From Delphinus delphis (taxonomy: Eukaryota; Chordata; Mammalia; Artiodactyla; Delphinidae), in assembly GCF_949987515.2 (NCBI RefSeq), contig NW_027192673.1, forward strand, positions 1,669,001 to 1,733,000: a DNA stretch of 64,000 nucleotides, read 5' to 3'. The notes beneath the pieces are model-generated. The model ran no database searches, was not told the origin of the DNA, and saw only the letters and a program-made list of their open reading frames with translations. Below, in pieces: positions 25,269 through 37,895 of this stretch; within the stretch, counting starts at the first letter, position 1, and each line of letters begins with the position of its first letter. Position numbers and translations under genes: made by a program.

Positions 25269-26847
25269 GATTGGAGAGGTTCGGTGAGCAAATGAAGACC
25301 CTTTGAAGTCATATTGCATGGTACCCATTACACGGGTCTTAACTCTCCAGGTTTAAGGTATTCTTCCTTCAGCTAAAACATGCATGTGGAACCCAAGTAT
25401 GATCAACCATGTGAACGTGAGACGTGTTCAAATATGTCTCAGTTTTCCTCCCCTGGTACTCGGGTGCAACATTCCAGACGCTTTACTAACACTCTCCCCA
25501 CTTGGAGAGTCAGCGCCTTTAACCTCCTGTTTGGCCCAGTTTGCAATTTCTGCGGAAGATGAACAGGAATAGCGAGAACCAATGAGAGGCTAGCTGGAGG
25601 TGTCTGGACGGGCAAATTTAACTCTCATTTCCCACAAGGAAGAGGAAATAACCAAAGGCTCAGCATGCCGGGCCGCAACCAGATTAGGGCCTGAAGCCAT
25701 CCTGCGGTGTTGCGGCCAGGTCACAAGAAAGCGAGTTGAAGAAAGGAGCTCAGGGGCACTGTAATTCACAAACCTGCAGAGTTATAAATGACAGCTATCG
25801 TCCAAAAATAGACTGAAGTAAGGCTGCCAAGAGGACTTGAAAGCGGGGCAGAATTGCAGGAAACCGATTTCAGGAGGTAGACTGGAATTGCATTGAAAGC
25901 ATAGGAAAAGAGGCAAAACGTCCACAATGATGCACTTGGCCAAAAAGGGCGTATGCGTTTTTTCCTGAATATATTCAGGAAAAAACGCATACGCCCTTTT
26001 TGGCCAACCAAGCAAGCTTGCAAAGGAAATCTGCACTACAATGAAGTCTCACTTCCCCCCGGTCAAAAGGGCCATCTGAAAAAAGTGTAAAATCCAGAAA
26101 GGCAGGACAGGCCATGGAGAACTGGGAGCCTTGTTATGCTGATGGGCGGGATGTAAATTGCCAACAACCACTCGGGAGAAGTGTATGGTGTTTCCTGAAA
26201 CATCTAAAAAACAAAGCAACAGAGCCTAGGGCACTGCCACTTATGGTCCTATAGCTTAGGGAAATTAAAATCAAAAAGACAAAGCCACCCCAAAGTTTGG
26301 GACGCCTCTGTTTACAAGAACCTCGTTTACAGTACAAGTTCAACATTGCAGAAAGTGAAAAATGGATAAAGAAGTTGTGGTATTTAATTACAAAGCAATA
26401 TCACTCAGCAATGAAATCTATGTCATCAGGCCCTTAGCATCACAATGAGTGGATTCAGGTATGATGATTCTAACTGAAATAAGTCACACAGAAAAAGAAA
26501 CATCATAAGATATCAGTAATACACGGAATGTAAACTTGGCTACACAGGAACTGAATTACAGAACAGAACAGGGTCTCAAATTTAGAAAACCAACTTATGC
26601 TTGCTTAAGGGTAAAGGTGTGTTGGGGTGCTGCATAAAACCAGAGATTGAAATGAGCACAGATAAAGTTCCTTAAGCCAAATATGGCATAGACAAGAGCT
26701 ACTCCTTGCTCAACGAAATGGACTCAACACCCCATATTAAACGCCTAAGAATGTACCTGACTAGTAAGTATCTTAAAACCTATGGATTGCTATGTCTCCG
26801 AAAGAGAATCAAGCATGTGTACAGGGGCATAAACGCAGCAGTGATAG
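25269..26847 (+). repeat. Satellite monomer 17 (A block, a3)
   Basis: 1579 bp, near-identical to monomers 13 and 24. Palindrome 25936-26007 perfect. Has GGGTCTTAACTC, as in monomer 24 and unlike monomer 13. Confidence 0.96.
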
Positions 26848-28424
26848 GATTGGAGAGGTTCGGTGAGCAAATGAAGACCCTTTGAAGTCATATTGCATGG
26901 TACCCATTCCACGGGTTTCAACTACCCAGGTTTAAGGTATTCTTCCTTCAGCTAAAACATGCATGTGGAACCTAGAGTATGATCAACCATGTGATCGGGA
27001 GACGTGTTCAAATATGTCTCAGTTTTCCTCCCCTGGTACTCGGGTGCAACATTCCACACGCTTTACTAACACTCTCCCCACTTGGAGAGTCAGCGCCTTT
27101 AACCTCCTGTTTGCACAGTTTGCAATTTCTGCGGAAGATGAACAGGAATAGCGAGAACCAATGAGAGGCTAGCTGGAGGTGTCTGGACGGGCAAATTTAA
27201 CTCTCATTTCCCACCAGGAAGAGGAATTAACCAAAGGCTCAGCATGCCGGGCCAGAACCAGATTGGGGCCTGAAGCCATCCTGCGGTGTTGCGGCCAGGT
27301 CACAAGAAAGCGAGTTGAAGAAAGGAGCTCAGGGGCACTGTAATTCACAAACCTGCAGAGTTATAAATGACAGCTATCGTCCAAAAATAGACTGAAGTAA
27401 GGCTGCCAAGAGGACTTGAAAGCGGGGCAGAATTGCAGGAAACCGATTTCAGGAGGTAGACTGGAATTGCATTGAAAGCATAGGAAAAGAGGCAGAACGT
27501 CCACAATGATGCACTTGGCCAAAAAGGGCGTATGCATTTTTTCCTGAATATATTCAGGTAAAAACGCATACGCCCTTTTTGGCCAACCAAGCAAGCTTGC
27601 AAAGGAAATCTGCACTACAATGAAGTCTCACTTCCCCCCGGTCAAAAGGGCCATCTGAAAAAAGTGTAAAATCCAGAAAGGCAACAGGCCATTGAGAACT
27701 GGGAGCCTTGTTATGCTGATGGGCGGGATGTAAATTGCCAACAGACACTTGGGAGAAGTGTATGGTGTTTCCTGAAACATCTAAAAAACAAAGCAACAGA
27801 GCCTAGGGCACTGCCACTTATGGTCCTATAGCTTAGGGAAATTAAAATCAAAAAGACACAGCCACCCCAAAGTTTGGAACGGCTCTGTTTACAAGAACCT
27901 CGTTTACAGTACAAGTTCAACATCGCAGAAAGTGAAAAATGGATAAAGAAGTTGTGGTATTCACTTACAAAGCAATATCACTCAGCAATGAAATCTATGT
28001 CATCAGGCCCTTAGCAGCACATTGAGTGGATTCAGGTATGATGATTCTAACTGAAATAAGTCACACAGAAAAAGAAACATCATAAGATATCAGTAATGTA
28101 CGGAATGGAAACTTGGCTACACAGGAACTGAATTACAGAACAGAACAGGGTCTCAAATTTAGAAAACCAACTTATGCTTGCTTAAGGGTAAAGGTGAGTT
28201 GGGGTGCTGCATAAAACCAGAGATTGAAATGAGCACAGATAAAGTTCCTTAGGCCAAATATGGAATAGACAAGAGCTACTCCTTGCTCAACGAAATGGAC
28301 TCAACACCGCATATTAAACGCCTAAGAATGTACCTGACTAGTAAGTATCGTAAAACCTATGGATTGCTATGTCTCCAAAAGAGAATCAAGCATGTGTACA
28401 GGGGCATAAACGCAGCAGTGATAG
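26848..28424 (+). repeat. Satellite monomer 18 (A block, a4, B-type tail)
   Basis: 1577 bp. Body as monomer 14; palindrome 27515-27586 with the same two mismatches. Private CACATTGAG and AATGTACGG. After about 28165 the tail carries B-type markers (TTAGGCC, ACCGCAT, TATCGTAAAAC). Confidence 0.96.
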
Positions 28425-30003
28425 GATTGGAGAGGTTCGGTGAGCAAATGAAGACCCTTTGAAGTCATATTGCATGGTACCCATTACACGGGTCTCAACT
28501 CTCCAGGTTTAAGGTATTCTTCCTTCAGCTAAAACATGCATGTGGAACCCAAGTATGATCAACCATGTGAACGGGAGACGTGTTCAAATATGTCTCAGTT
28601 TTCCTCCCCTGGTACTCGGGTGTAACATTCCAGACGCTTTACTAACACTCTCCCCACTTGGAGAGTCAGCGCCTTTAACCTCCTGTTTGGCCCAGTTTGC
28701 AATTTCTGCGGAAGATGAACAGGAATAGCGAGAACCAATGAGAGGCTAGCTGGAGGTGTCTGGACGGGCAAATTTAACTCTCATTTCCCACCAGGAAGAG
28801 GAAATAACCAAAGGCTCAGCGTGCCGTGCCGGAACCAGATTAGGGCCTGAAGCCATCCTGCGGTGTTGCGGCCAGGTCACAAGAAAGCGAGTTGAAGAAA
28901 GGAGCTCAGGGGCACTGTAATTCACAAACCTGCAGAGTTATAAATGACAGCTATCGTCCAAAAATAGACTGAAGTAAGGCTGCCAAGAGGACTTGAAAGC
29001 GGGGCAGAATTGCAGGAAACCGATTTCAGGAGGTAGACTGGAATTGCATTGAAAGCATAGGAAAAGAGGCAGAACGTCCACAATGATGCACTTGGCCAAA
29101 AAGTGCGTATGCGTTTTTCCCTGAATATATTCAGGAGAAAACGCATACGCCCTTTTTGGCCAACCAAGCAAGCTTGCAAAGGAAATCTGCACTACAATGA
29201 AGTCTCACTTCCCCCCGGTCAAAAGGGCCATCTGAAAAAAGTGTAAAATCCAGAAAGGCAGGACAGGCCATGGAGAACTGGGAGCCTTGTTATGCTGATG
29301 GGCGGGATGTAAATTGCCAACAACGGCTCGGGAGAAGTGTATGGTGTTTCCTGAAACATCTAAAAAACAAAGCAACAGAACCTAGGGCACTTCCACTTAT
29401 GGTCCTATAGCTTAGGGAAATTAAAATCAAAAAGACACAGCCACCCCAAAGTTTGGGACGCCTCTGTTTACAAGAACCTCGTTTACATTACAAGTTCAAC
29501 ATCGCAGAAAGTGAAAAATGGATAAAGAAGTTGTGGTATTTACTTACAAAGCAATATCACTCAGCAATGAAATCTGTGTCATCAGGCCCTTAGCAGCACA
29601 ATGAGTGGATTCAGGTATGATGATTCTAACTGAAATAAGTCACACAGAAAAAGAAACATCATAAGATATCAGTAATACGCGGAATGTAAACTTGGCTACA
29701 CAGGAACTGAATTACAGAACAGAACAGGGTCTCAAATTTAGAAAACCAACTTATTCTTGCTTAAGGGGAAAGGTGAGTTGGGGTGCTGCATAAAACCAGA
29801 GATTGAAATGAGCACAGATAAAGTTCCTTAAGCCAAATATGGAATAGACAAGAGCTACTCCTTGCTCAACGAAATGGACTCAACACCCCATATTAAACGC
29901 CTAAGAATGTACCTGACTAGTAAGTATCTTAAAACCTATGGATTGCTATGTCTCCGAAAGAGAATCAAGCATGTGTACAGGGGCATAAACGCAGCAGTGA
30001 TAG
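28425..30003 (+). repeat. Satellite monomer 19 (B block, b1)
   Basis: 1579 bp, type II, G second half. Palindrome 29092-29163 has three mismatches (AAGTGCG and TTTCCCTG left, CAGGAGAAAA right), shared with monomer 26. Confidence 0.96.
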
Positions 30004-31580
30004 GATTGGAGAGGTTCGGTGAGCAAATGAAGACCCTTTGAAGTCATATTGCATGGTACCCATTCCACGGGTTTCAACTACCCAGGTTTAAGGTATTCTT
30101 CCTTCAGTTAAAACATGCATGTGGAACCTAGAGTATGATCAACCATGTGATCGGGAGACGTGTTCAAATATGTCTCAGTTTTCCTCCCCTGGTACTCGGG
30201 TGCAACATTCCAGACGCTTTACTAACACTCTCCCGACTTGGAGAGTCAGTCCCTTTAACCTCCTGTTTGGCCCAGTTTGCAATTTCTGCGGAAGATGAAC
30301 AGGAATAGCGAGAACCAATGAGAGGCTAGCTGGAGGTGTCTTGACGGGCAAATTTAACTCTCATTTCCCACCAGGAAGAGGAATTAACCAAAGGCTCAGC
30401 ATGCCGGGCCAGAAAGAGATTAGGGCCTGAAGCCATCCTGCGGTGTTGCGGCCAGGTCACAAGAAAGCGAGTTGAAGAAAGGAGCTCAGGGGCACTGTAA
30501 TTCACAAACCTGCAGAGTTATAAATGACAGCTATCGTCTAAAAATATACTGAAGTAAGGCTGCCAAGAGGACTTGAAAGCGGGGCAGAATTGCAGGAAAC
30601 CGATTTCAGGAGGTAGACTGGAATTGCATTGAAAGCATAGGAAAAGAGGCAGAACGTCCACAATGATGCACTTGGCCAAAAAGGGCGTATGCGTTTTTTC
30701 CTGAATATATTCAGGAAAAAACGCATACGCCCTTTTTGGCCAACCAAGCAAGCTTGCAAAGGAAATCTGCACTACAATGAAGTCTCACTTCCCCCCGGTC
30801 AAAAGGGCCATCTGAAAAAAGTGTAAAATCCAGAAAGGCAACAGGCCATTGAGAACTGGGAGCCTTGTTATGCTGATGGGCGGGATGTAAATTGCCAACA
30901 GACACTTGGGAGAAGTGTATGGTGTTTCCTGAAACATCTAAAAAACAAAGCAACAGAGCCTAGAGCACTTCCACTTATGGTCCTATAGCTTAGGGAAATT
31001 AAAATCAAAAAGACACAGCCACCCCAATGTTTGGAACGGCTCTGTTTATAAGAACCTCGTTTACAGTACAAGTTCAACATCGCAGAAAGTGAAAAATGGA
31101 TAAAGAAGTTGTGGTATTCACTTACAAAGCAATATCACTCAGCAATGAAATCTATGTCATCAGGCCCTTTGCAGCACAATGAGTGGATTCAGGTATGATG
31201 ATTCTAACTGAAATAAGTCACACAGAAAAAGAAACATCATAAGATATCAGTAATACACGGAATGGAAACTTGGCTACACAGGATTGAATTACAGAACAGA
31301 AGAGGGTCTCAAATTTAGAAAACCAACTTATGCTTGCTTAAGGGTAAAGGTGAGTTGGGGTGCTGCATAAAACCAGAGATTGAAATGAGCACAGATAAAG
31401 TTCCTTAGGCCAAATATGGAATAGACAAAAGCTACTCCTTGCTCAACGAAATGGACTCAACACCGCATATTAAACGCCTAAGAATGTACCTGATTAGTAA
31501 GTATCGTAAAACCTATGGATTGCTATGTCTCCAAAAGAGAATCAAGCATGTGTACAGGGGCATAAACGCAGCAGTGATAG
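30004..31580 (+). repeat. Satellite monomer 20 (B block, b2)
   Basis: 1577 bp, type III, A second half. Palindrome 30672-30743 perfect. Has TCTAAAAATATACTG, CAGAAAGAGATT, GAGCACTTCC, CAGGATTGAATT and TGATTAGTAAG. Confidence 0.96.
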
Positions 31581-33157
31581 GATTGGAGAGGTTCGGTGAG
31601 CAAATGAAGACCCTTTGAAGTCATATTGCATGGTACCCATCCCACGGGTCTCAACTCTCCAGGTTTAAGGTATTCTTCCTTCAGCTAAAACATGCATGTG
31701 GAACCCAAGTATGATCAACCATGTGAACGGGAGACGTGTTCAAATATGTCTCAGTTTTCCTCCCCTGGTACTCGGGTGCAACATTCCAGACGCTTTACTA
31801 ACACTCTCCCCACTTGGAGAGTCAGCGCCTTTAACCTCCTGTTTGGCCCAGTTTGCAATTTCTGCAGAAGATGAACAGGAATAGCGAGAACCAATGAGAG
31901 GCTAGCTGGAGGTGTCTGGACGGGCAAATTTAACTCTCATTTCCCACCAGGAAGAGGAAATAACCAAAGGCTAAGCGTGCCGTACCGGAACCAGATTAGG
32001 GCCTGAAGCCATCCTGCGGTGTTGCGGCCAGCTCAAAAGAAAGCGAGTTGAAGAAAGGAGCTCAGGGGCACTGTAATTCACAAACCTGCAGAGTTATAAA
32101 TGACAGCTATCGTCCAAAAATAGACTGAAGTAAGGCTGCCAAGAGGACTTGAAAGCGGGGCAGAATTGCAGGAAACCGATTTCAGGAGGTAGACTGGAAT
32201 TGCATTGAAAGCATAGGAAAAGAGGCAGAACGTCCACAATGATGCACTTGGCCAAAAAGGGCGTATGCATTTTTTCCTGAATATATTCAGGTAAAAACGC
32301 ATACGCCCTTTTTGGCCAACCAAGCAAGCTTGCAAAGGAAATCTGCACTACAATGAAGTCTCACTTCCCCCCGGTCAAAAGGGCCATCTGAAAAAAGTGT
32401 AAAATCCAGAAAGGCAACAGGCCATTGAGAACTGGGAGCCTTGTTATGCTGATGGGCGGGATGTAAATTGCCAACAGACACTTGGGAGAAGTGTATGGTG
32501 TTTCCTGAAACATCTAAAAAACAAAGCAACAGAGCCTAGGGCACTGCCACTTATGGTCCTATAGCTTAGGGAAATTAAAATCAAAAAGACACAGCCACCC
32601 CAAAGTTTGGAACGGCTCTGTTTACAAGAACCTCGTTTACAGTACAAGTTCAACATCGCAGAAAGTGAAAAATGGATAAAGAAGTTGTGGTATTCACTTA
32701 CAAAGCAATATCACTCAGCAATGAAATCTATGTCATCAGGCCCTTAGCAGCACAATGAGTGGATTCAGGTATGATGATTCTAACTGAAATAAGTCACACA
32801 GAAAAAGAAACATCATAAGATATCAGTAATATACGGAATGGAAACTTGGCTACACAGGAACTGAATTACAGAACAGAACAGGGTCTCAAATTTAGAAAAC
32901 CAACTTATTCTTGCTTAAGGGGAAAGGTGAGTTGGGGTGCTGCATAAAACCAGAGATTGAAATGAGCACAGATAAAGTTCCTTAAGCCAAATATGGAATA
33001 GACAAGAGCTACTCCTTGCTCAACGAAATGGACTCAACACCCCATATTAAACGCCTAAGAATGTACCTGACTAGTAAGTATCTTAAAACCTATGGATTGC
33101 TATGTCTCCGAAAGAGAATCAAGCATGTGTACAGGGGCATAAACGCAGCAGTGATAG
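31581..33157 (+). repeat. Satellite monomer 21 (chimera of b3 and a4)
   Basis: 1577 bp. Through 32036 it carries b3 markers shared with monomer 28 (CCCATCCCACGG, TGCAGAAGATG, GCTCAAAAGAAAG). From 32123 on it reads as monomer 14: palindrome 32248-32319 with GCATTTTTT and AGGTAAAAAC, then AATATACGG and TATTCTTGC. The exchange lies in the identical stretch between these points. Confidence 0.95.
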
Positions 33158-34737
33158 GATTGGAGTGGTTCGGTGAGCAAATGAAGACCCTTTGAAGTCA
33201 TATTGCATGGTACCCATTCCACGGGTTTCAACTACCCAGGTTTAAGGTATTCTTCCTTCAGCTAAAACATGCATGTGGAACCTAGAGTATGATCAACCAT
33301 GTGATCGGGAGACGTGTTCAAATATGTCTCAGTTTTCCTCCCCTGGTACTCGGGTGCAACATTCCAGACGCTTTACTAACACTCTCCCCACTTGGAGAGT
33401 CAGCGCCTTTAACCTCCTGTTTGGCCCAGTTTGCAATTTCTGCGGAAGATGAACAGGAATAGCGAGAACCAATGAGAGGCTAGCTGGAGGTGTCTGGACG
33501 GGCAAATTTAACTCTCATTTCCCACCAGAATGAGGAATTAACCAAAGGCTCAGCATGCCATACCGGAACCAGATTAGGGCCTGAAGCCATCCTGCGGTGT
33601 TGCGGCTAGGTCACAAGAAAGCGAGTTGAAGAAAGGAGCTCAGGGGCACTGTAATTCACAAACCTGCAGAGTTATAAATGACAGCTATCGTCCAAAAATA
33701 GACTGAAGTAAGGCTGCCAAGAGGACTTGAAAGCGGGGCAGAATTGCAGGAAACCGATTTCAGGAGGTAGACTGGAATTGCATTGAAAGCATAGGAAAAG
33801 AGGCAGAACGTCCACAATGATGCACTTGGCCAAAAAGGGCGTATACGTTTTTTCCTGAATATATTCAGGAAAAAACGCATACGCCCTCTTTGGCCAACCA
33901 AGCAAGCTTGCAAAGGAAATCTGCACTACAATGAAGTCTCACTTCCCCCCGGTCAAAAGGGCCATCTGAAAAAAGTGTAAAATCCAGAAAGGCAGGACAG
34001 GCCATGGAGAACTGGGAGCCTTGTTATGCTGATCGGCGGGATGTAAATTGCCAACAACCACTCGGGAGAAGTGTATGGTGTTTCCTGAAACATCTAAAAA
34101 ACAAAGCAACAGAACCTAGGGCACTTCCACTTATGGTCCTATAGCTTAGGGAAATTAAAATCAAAAAGACACAGCCACCCCAAAGTTTGGAACGGCTCTG
34201 TTTACAAGAACCTCGTTTACAGTACAAGTTCAACATCGCAGAAAGTGAAAAATGGATAAAGAAGTTGTGGTATTTACTTACAAAGCAATATCACTCAGCA
34301 ATGAAATCTGTGTCATCAGGCCCTTAGCAGCACAATGACTGGATTCAGGTATGATGATTCTAACTGAAATAAGTCACACAGAAAAAGAAACATCATAAGA
34401 TATCAGTAATACACGGAATGTAAACTTGGATACACAGGAACTGAATTACAGAACAGAACAGGGTCTCAAATTTAGAAAACCAACTTTGGCTTGCTTAAGG
34501 GTAAAGGTGAGTTGGGGTGCTGCATAAAACCAGAGATTGAAATGAGCACAGATAAAGTTCCTTAAGTCAAATATGGAATAGACAAGAGCTACTCCTTGCT
34601 CAACGAAATGGACTCAACACCCCATATTAAACGCCTAAGAATGTACCTGACTAGTAAGTATCTTAAAACCTATGGATTGCTATGTCTCCGAAAGAGAATC
34701 AAGCATGTGTACAGGGGCATAAACGCAGCAGTGATAG
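33158..34737 (+). repeat. Satellite monomer 22 (A block, a1)
   Basis: 1580 bp, near-identical to monomers 11 and 15. Palindrome 33826-33897 has the same two mismatches. Private C at 33219. Confidence 0.96.
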
Positions 34738-36316
34738 GATTGGAGAGGTTCGGTGAGCAAATGAAGACCCTTTGAAGTCATATTGCATGGTACCCATTAC
34801 ACGGGTCTCAACTCTCCAGGTTTAAGGTATTCTTCCTTCAGCTAAAACATGCATGTGGAACCCAAGTATGATCAACCATGTGAACGGGAGACGTGTTCAA
34901 ATATTTCTCAGTTTTCCTCCCCTGGTACTCGGGTGCAACATTCCAGACGCTTTACTAACACTCTCCCCACTTGGAGAGTCAGCGCCTTTAACCTCCTGTT
35001 TGGCCCAGTTTGCAATTTCTGCGGAAGATGAACAGGAATAGCGAGAACCAATGAGAGGCTAGCTGGAGGTGTCTGGACGGGCAAATTTAACTCTCATTTC
35101 CCACCAGAATGAGGAATTAACCAAAGGCTCAGCATGCCGGGCCGGAACCAGATTAGGGCCTGAAGCCATCCTGCGGTGTTGCGGCCAGGTCACAAGAAAG
35201 CGAGTTGAAGAAAGGAGCTCAGGGGCACTGTAATTCACAAACCTGCAGAGTTATAAATGACAGCTATCGTCCAAAAATAGACTGAAGTAAGGCTGCCAAG
35301 AGGACTTGAAAGCGGGGCAGAATTGCAGGAAACCGATTTCAGGAGGTAGACTGGAATTGCATTGAAAGCATAGGAAAAGAGGCAAAACGTCCACAATGAT
35401 GCACTTGGCCAAAAAGGGCGTATGCGTTTTTTCCTGAATATATTCAGGAAAAAACGCATACGCCCTTTTTGGCCAACCAAGCAAGCTTGCAAAGGAAATC
35501 TGCACTACAATGAAGTCTCACTTCCCCCCGGTCAAAAGGGCCATCTGAAAAAAGTGTAAAATCCAGAAAGGCAGGACAGGCCATGGAGAACTGGGAGCCT
35601 TGTTATGCTGATGGGCGGGATGTAAATTGCCAACAGACACTCGGGAGAAGTGTATGGTGTTTCCTGAAACATCTAAAAAACAAAGCAACAGAGCCTAGGG
35701 CACTGCCACTTATGGTCCTATAGCTTAGGGAAATTAAAATCAAAAAGACAAAGCCACCCCAAAGTTTGGGACGCCTCTGTTTACAAGAACCTCGTTTACA
35801 GTACAAGTTCAACATTGCAGAAAGTGAAAAATGGATAAAGAAGTTGTGGTATTTAATTACAAAGCAATATCACTCAGCAATGAAATCTGTGTCATCAGGC
35901 CCTTAGCAGCACAATGAGTGGATTCAGGTATGATGATTCTAACTGAAATAAGTCACACAGAAAAAGAAACATCATAAGATATCAGTAATACACGGAATGT
36001 AAACTTGGCTACACAGGAACTGAATTACAGAACAGAACAGGGTCTCAAATTTAGAAAACCAACTTAGGCTTGCTTAAGGGTAAAGGTGAGTTGGGGTGCT
36101 GCATAAAACCAGAGATTGAAATGAGCACAGATAAAGTTCCTTAAGTCAAATATGGAATAGACAAGAGCTACTCCTTGCTCAACGAAATGGACTCAACACC
36201 CCATATTAAACGCCTAAGAATGTACCTGACTAGTAAGTATCTTAAAACCTATGGATTGCTATGTCTCCGAAAGAGAATCAAGCATGTGTACAGGGGCATA
36301 AACGCAGCAGTGATAG
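34738..36316 (+). repeat. Satellite monomer 23 (A block, a2)
   Basis: 1579 bp, near-identical to monomers 12 and 16. Palindrome 35405-35476 perfect. Confidence 0.96.
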
Positions 36317-37895
36317 GATTGGAGAGGTTCGGTGAGCAAATGAAGACCCTTTGAAGTCATATTGCATGGTACCCATTACACGGGTCTTAACTCTCCAGGT
36401 TTAAGGTATTCTTCCTTCAGCTAAAACATGCATGTGGAACCCAAGTATGATCAACCATGTGAACGTGAGACGTGTTCAAATATGTCTCAGTTTTCCTCCC
36501 CTGGTACTCGGGTGCAACATTCCAGACGCTTTACTAACACTCTCCCCACTTGGAGAGTCAGCGCCTTTAACCTCCTGTTTGGCCCAGTTTGCAATTTCTG
36601 CGGAAGATGAACAGGAATAGCGAGAACCAATGAGAGGCTAGCTGGAGGTGTCTGGACGGGCAAATTTAACTCTCATTTCCCACAAGGAAGAGGAAATAAC
36701 CAAAGGCTCAGCATGCCGGGCCGCAACCAGATTAGGGCCTGAAGCCATCCTGCGGTGTTGCGGCCAGGTCACAAGAAAGCGAGTTGAAGAAAGGAGCTCA
36801 GGGGCACTGTAATTCACAAACCTGCAGAGTTATAAATGACAGCTATCGTCCAAAAATAGACTGAAGTAAGGCTGCCAAGAGGACTTGAAAGCGGGGCAGA
36901 ATTGCAGGAAACCGATTTCAGGAGGTAGACTGGAATTGCATTGAAAGCATAGGAAAAGAGGCAAAACGTCCACAATGATGCACTTGGCCAAAAAGGGCGT
37001 ATGCGTTTTTTCCTGAATATATTCAGGAAAAAACGCATACGCCCTTTTTGGCCAACCAAGCAAGCTTGCAAAGGAAATCTGCACTACAATGAAGTCTCAC
37101 TTCCCCCCGGTCAAAAGGGCCATCTGAAAAAAGTGTAAAATCCAGAAAGGCAGGACAGGCCATGGAGAACTGGGAGCCTTGTTATGCTGATGGGCGGGAT
37201 GTAAATTGCCAACAACCACTCGGGAGAAGTGTATGGTGTTTCCTGAAACATCTAAAAAACAAAGCAACAGAGCCTAGGGCACTGCCACTTATGGTCCTAT
37301 AGCTTAGGGAAATTAAAATCAAAAAGACAAAGCCACCCCAAAGTTTGGGACGCCTCTGTTTACAAGAACCTCGTTTACAGTACAAGTTCAACATTGCAGA
37401 AAGTGAAAAATGGATAAAGAAGTTGTGGTATTTAATTACAAAGCAATATCACTCAGCAATGAAATCTATGTCATCAGGCCCTTAGCATCACAATGAGTGG
37501 ATTCAGGTATGATGATTCTAACTGAAATAAGTCACACAGAAAAAGAAACATCATAAGATATCAGTAATACACGGAATGTAAACTTGGCTACACAGGAACT
37601 GAATTACAGAACAGAACAGGGTCTCAAATTTAGAAAACCAACTTATGCTTGCTTAAGGGTAAAGGTGTGTTGGGGTGCTGCATAAAACCAGAGATTGAAA
37701 TGAGCACAGATAAAGTTCCTTAAGCCAAATATGGCATAGACAAGAGCTACTCCTTGCTCAACGAAATGGACTCAACACCCCATATTAAACGCCTAAGAAT
37801 GTACCTGACTAGTAAGTATCTTAAAACCTATGGATTGCTATGTCTCCGAAAGAGAATCAAGCATGTGTACAGGGGCATAAACGCAGCAGTGATAG
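36317..37895 (+). repeat. Satellite monomer 24 (A block, a3)
   Basis: 1579 bp, near-identical to monomers 13 and 17. Palindrome 36984-37055 perfect. Confidence 0.96.

Larger units (their letters stand above)
22110..28424 (+). repeat. Higher-order repeat block A, copy 2 (monomers 15-18, 6,315 bp)
   Basis: The length matches copy 1 exactly, as do the lengths of the four monomers and their marker order. Differences are few: AGGGGAAAGG near 23451 where copies 1 and 3 have AGGGTAAAGG, and T at 24521 (CAGAATGGC). The last ~280 bp of monomer 18 leave the pattern of monomer 14. They take markers of the B3 tail (TATGCTTGC, TTAGGCC, ACCGCAT, TATCGTAAAAC), as expected where block A leads into block B. 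Confidence 0.92.
22110..33157 (+). repeat. 11,048-bp A+B heptamer, copy 1 (monomers 15-21)
   Basis: Seven consecutive monomers whose lengths (1580, 1579, 1579, 1577, 1579, 1577, 1577) and private markers recur in the next seven, except the second half of the last one. It appears to be one large tandem duplication containing an A and a B block. Confidence 0.88.
28425..33157 (+). repeat. Higher-order repeat block B', copy 1 with chimeric last monomer (monomers 19-21, 4,733 bp)
   Basis: Three monomers of 1579, 1577 and 1577 bp. b1 (19) has GGGTGTAACATTCC, TTTTTCCCTG with CAGGAGAAAACG, CAACGGCTCGG, TTACATTACAAG and AATACGCGG. b2 (20) has TCTAAAAATATACTG, CAGAAAGAGATT, CCAATGTTTGG and a 1-bp loss in CAGGATTGAATT. 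b3 (21) begins as B (TGCAGAAGATG, GGCTAAGCG, GCTCAAAAGAAAG) but its second half matches block A monomer a4 instead. The block then runs into A copy 3. Confidence 0.88.
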
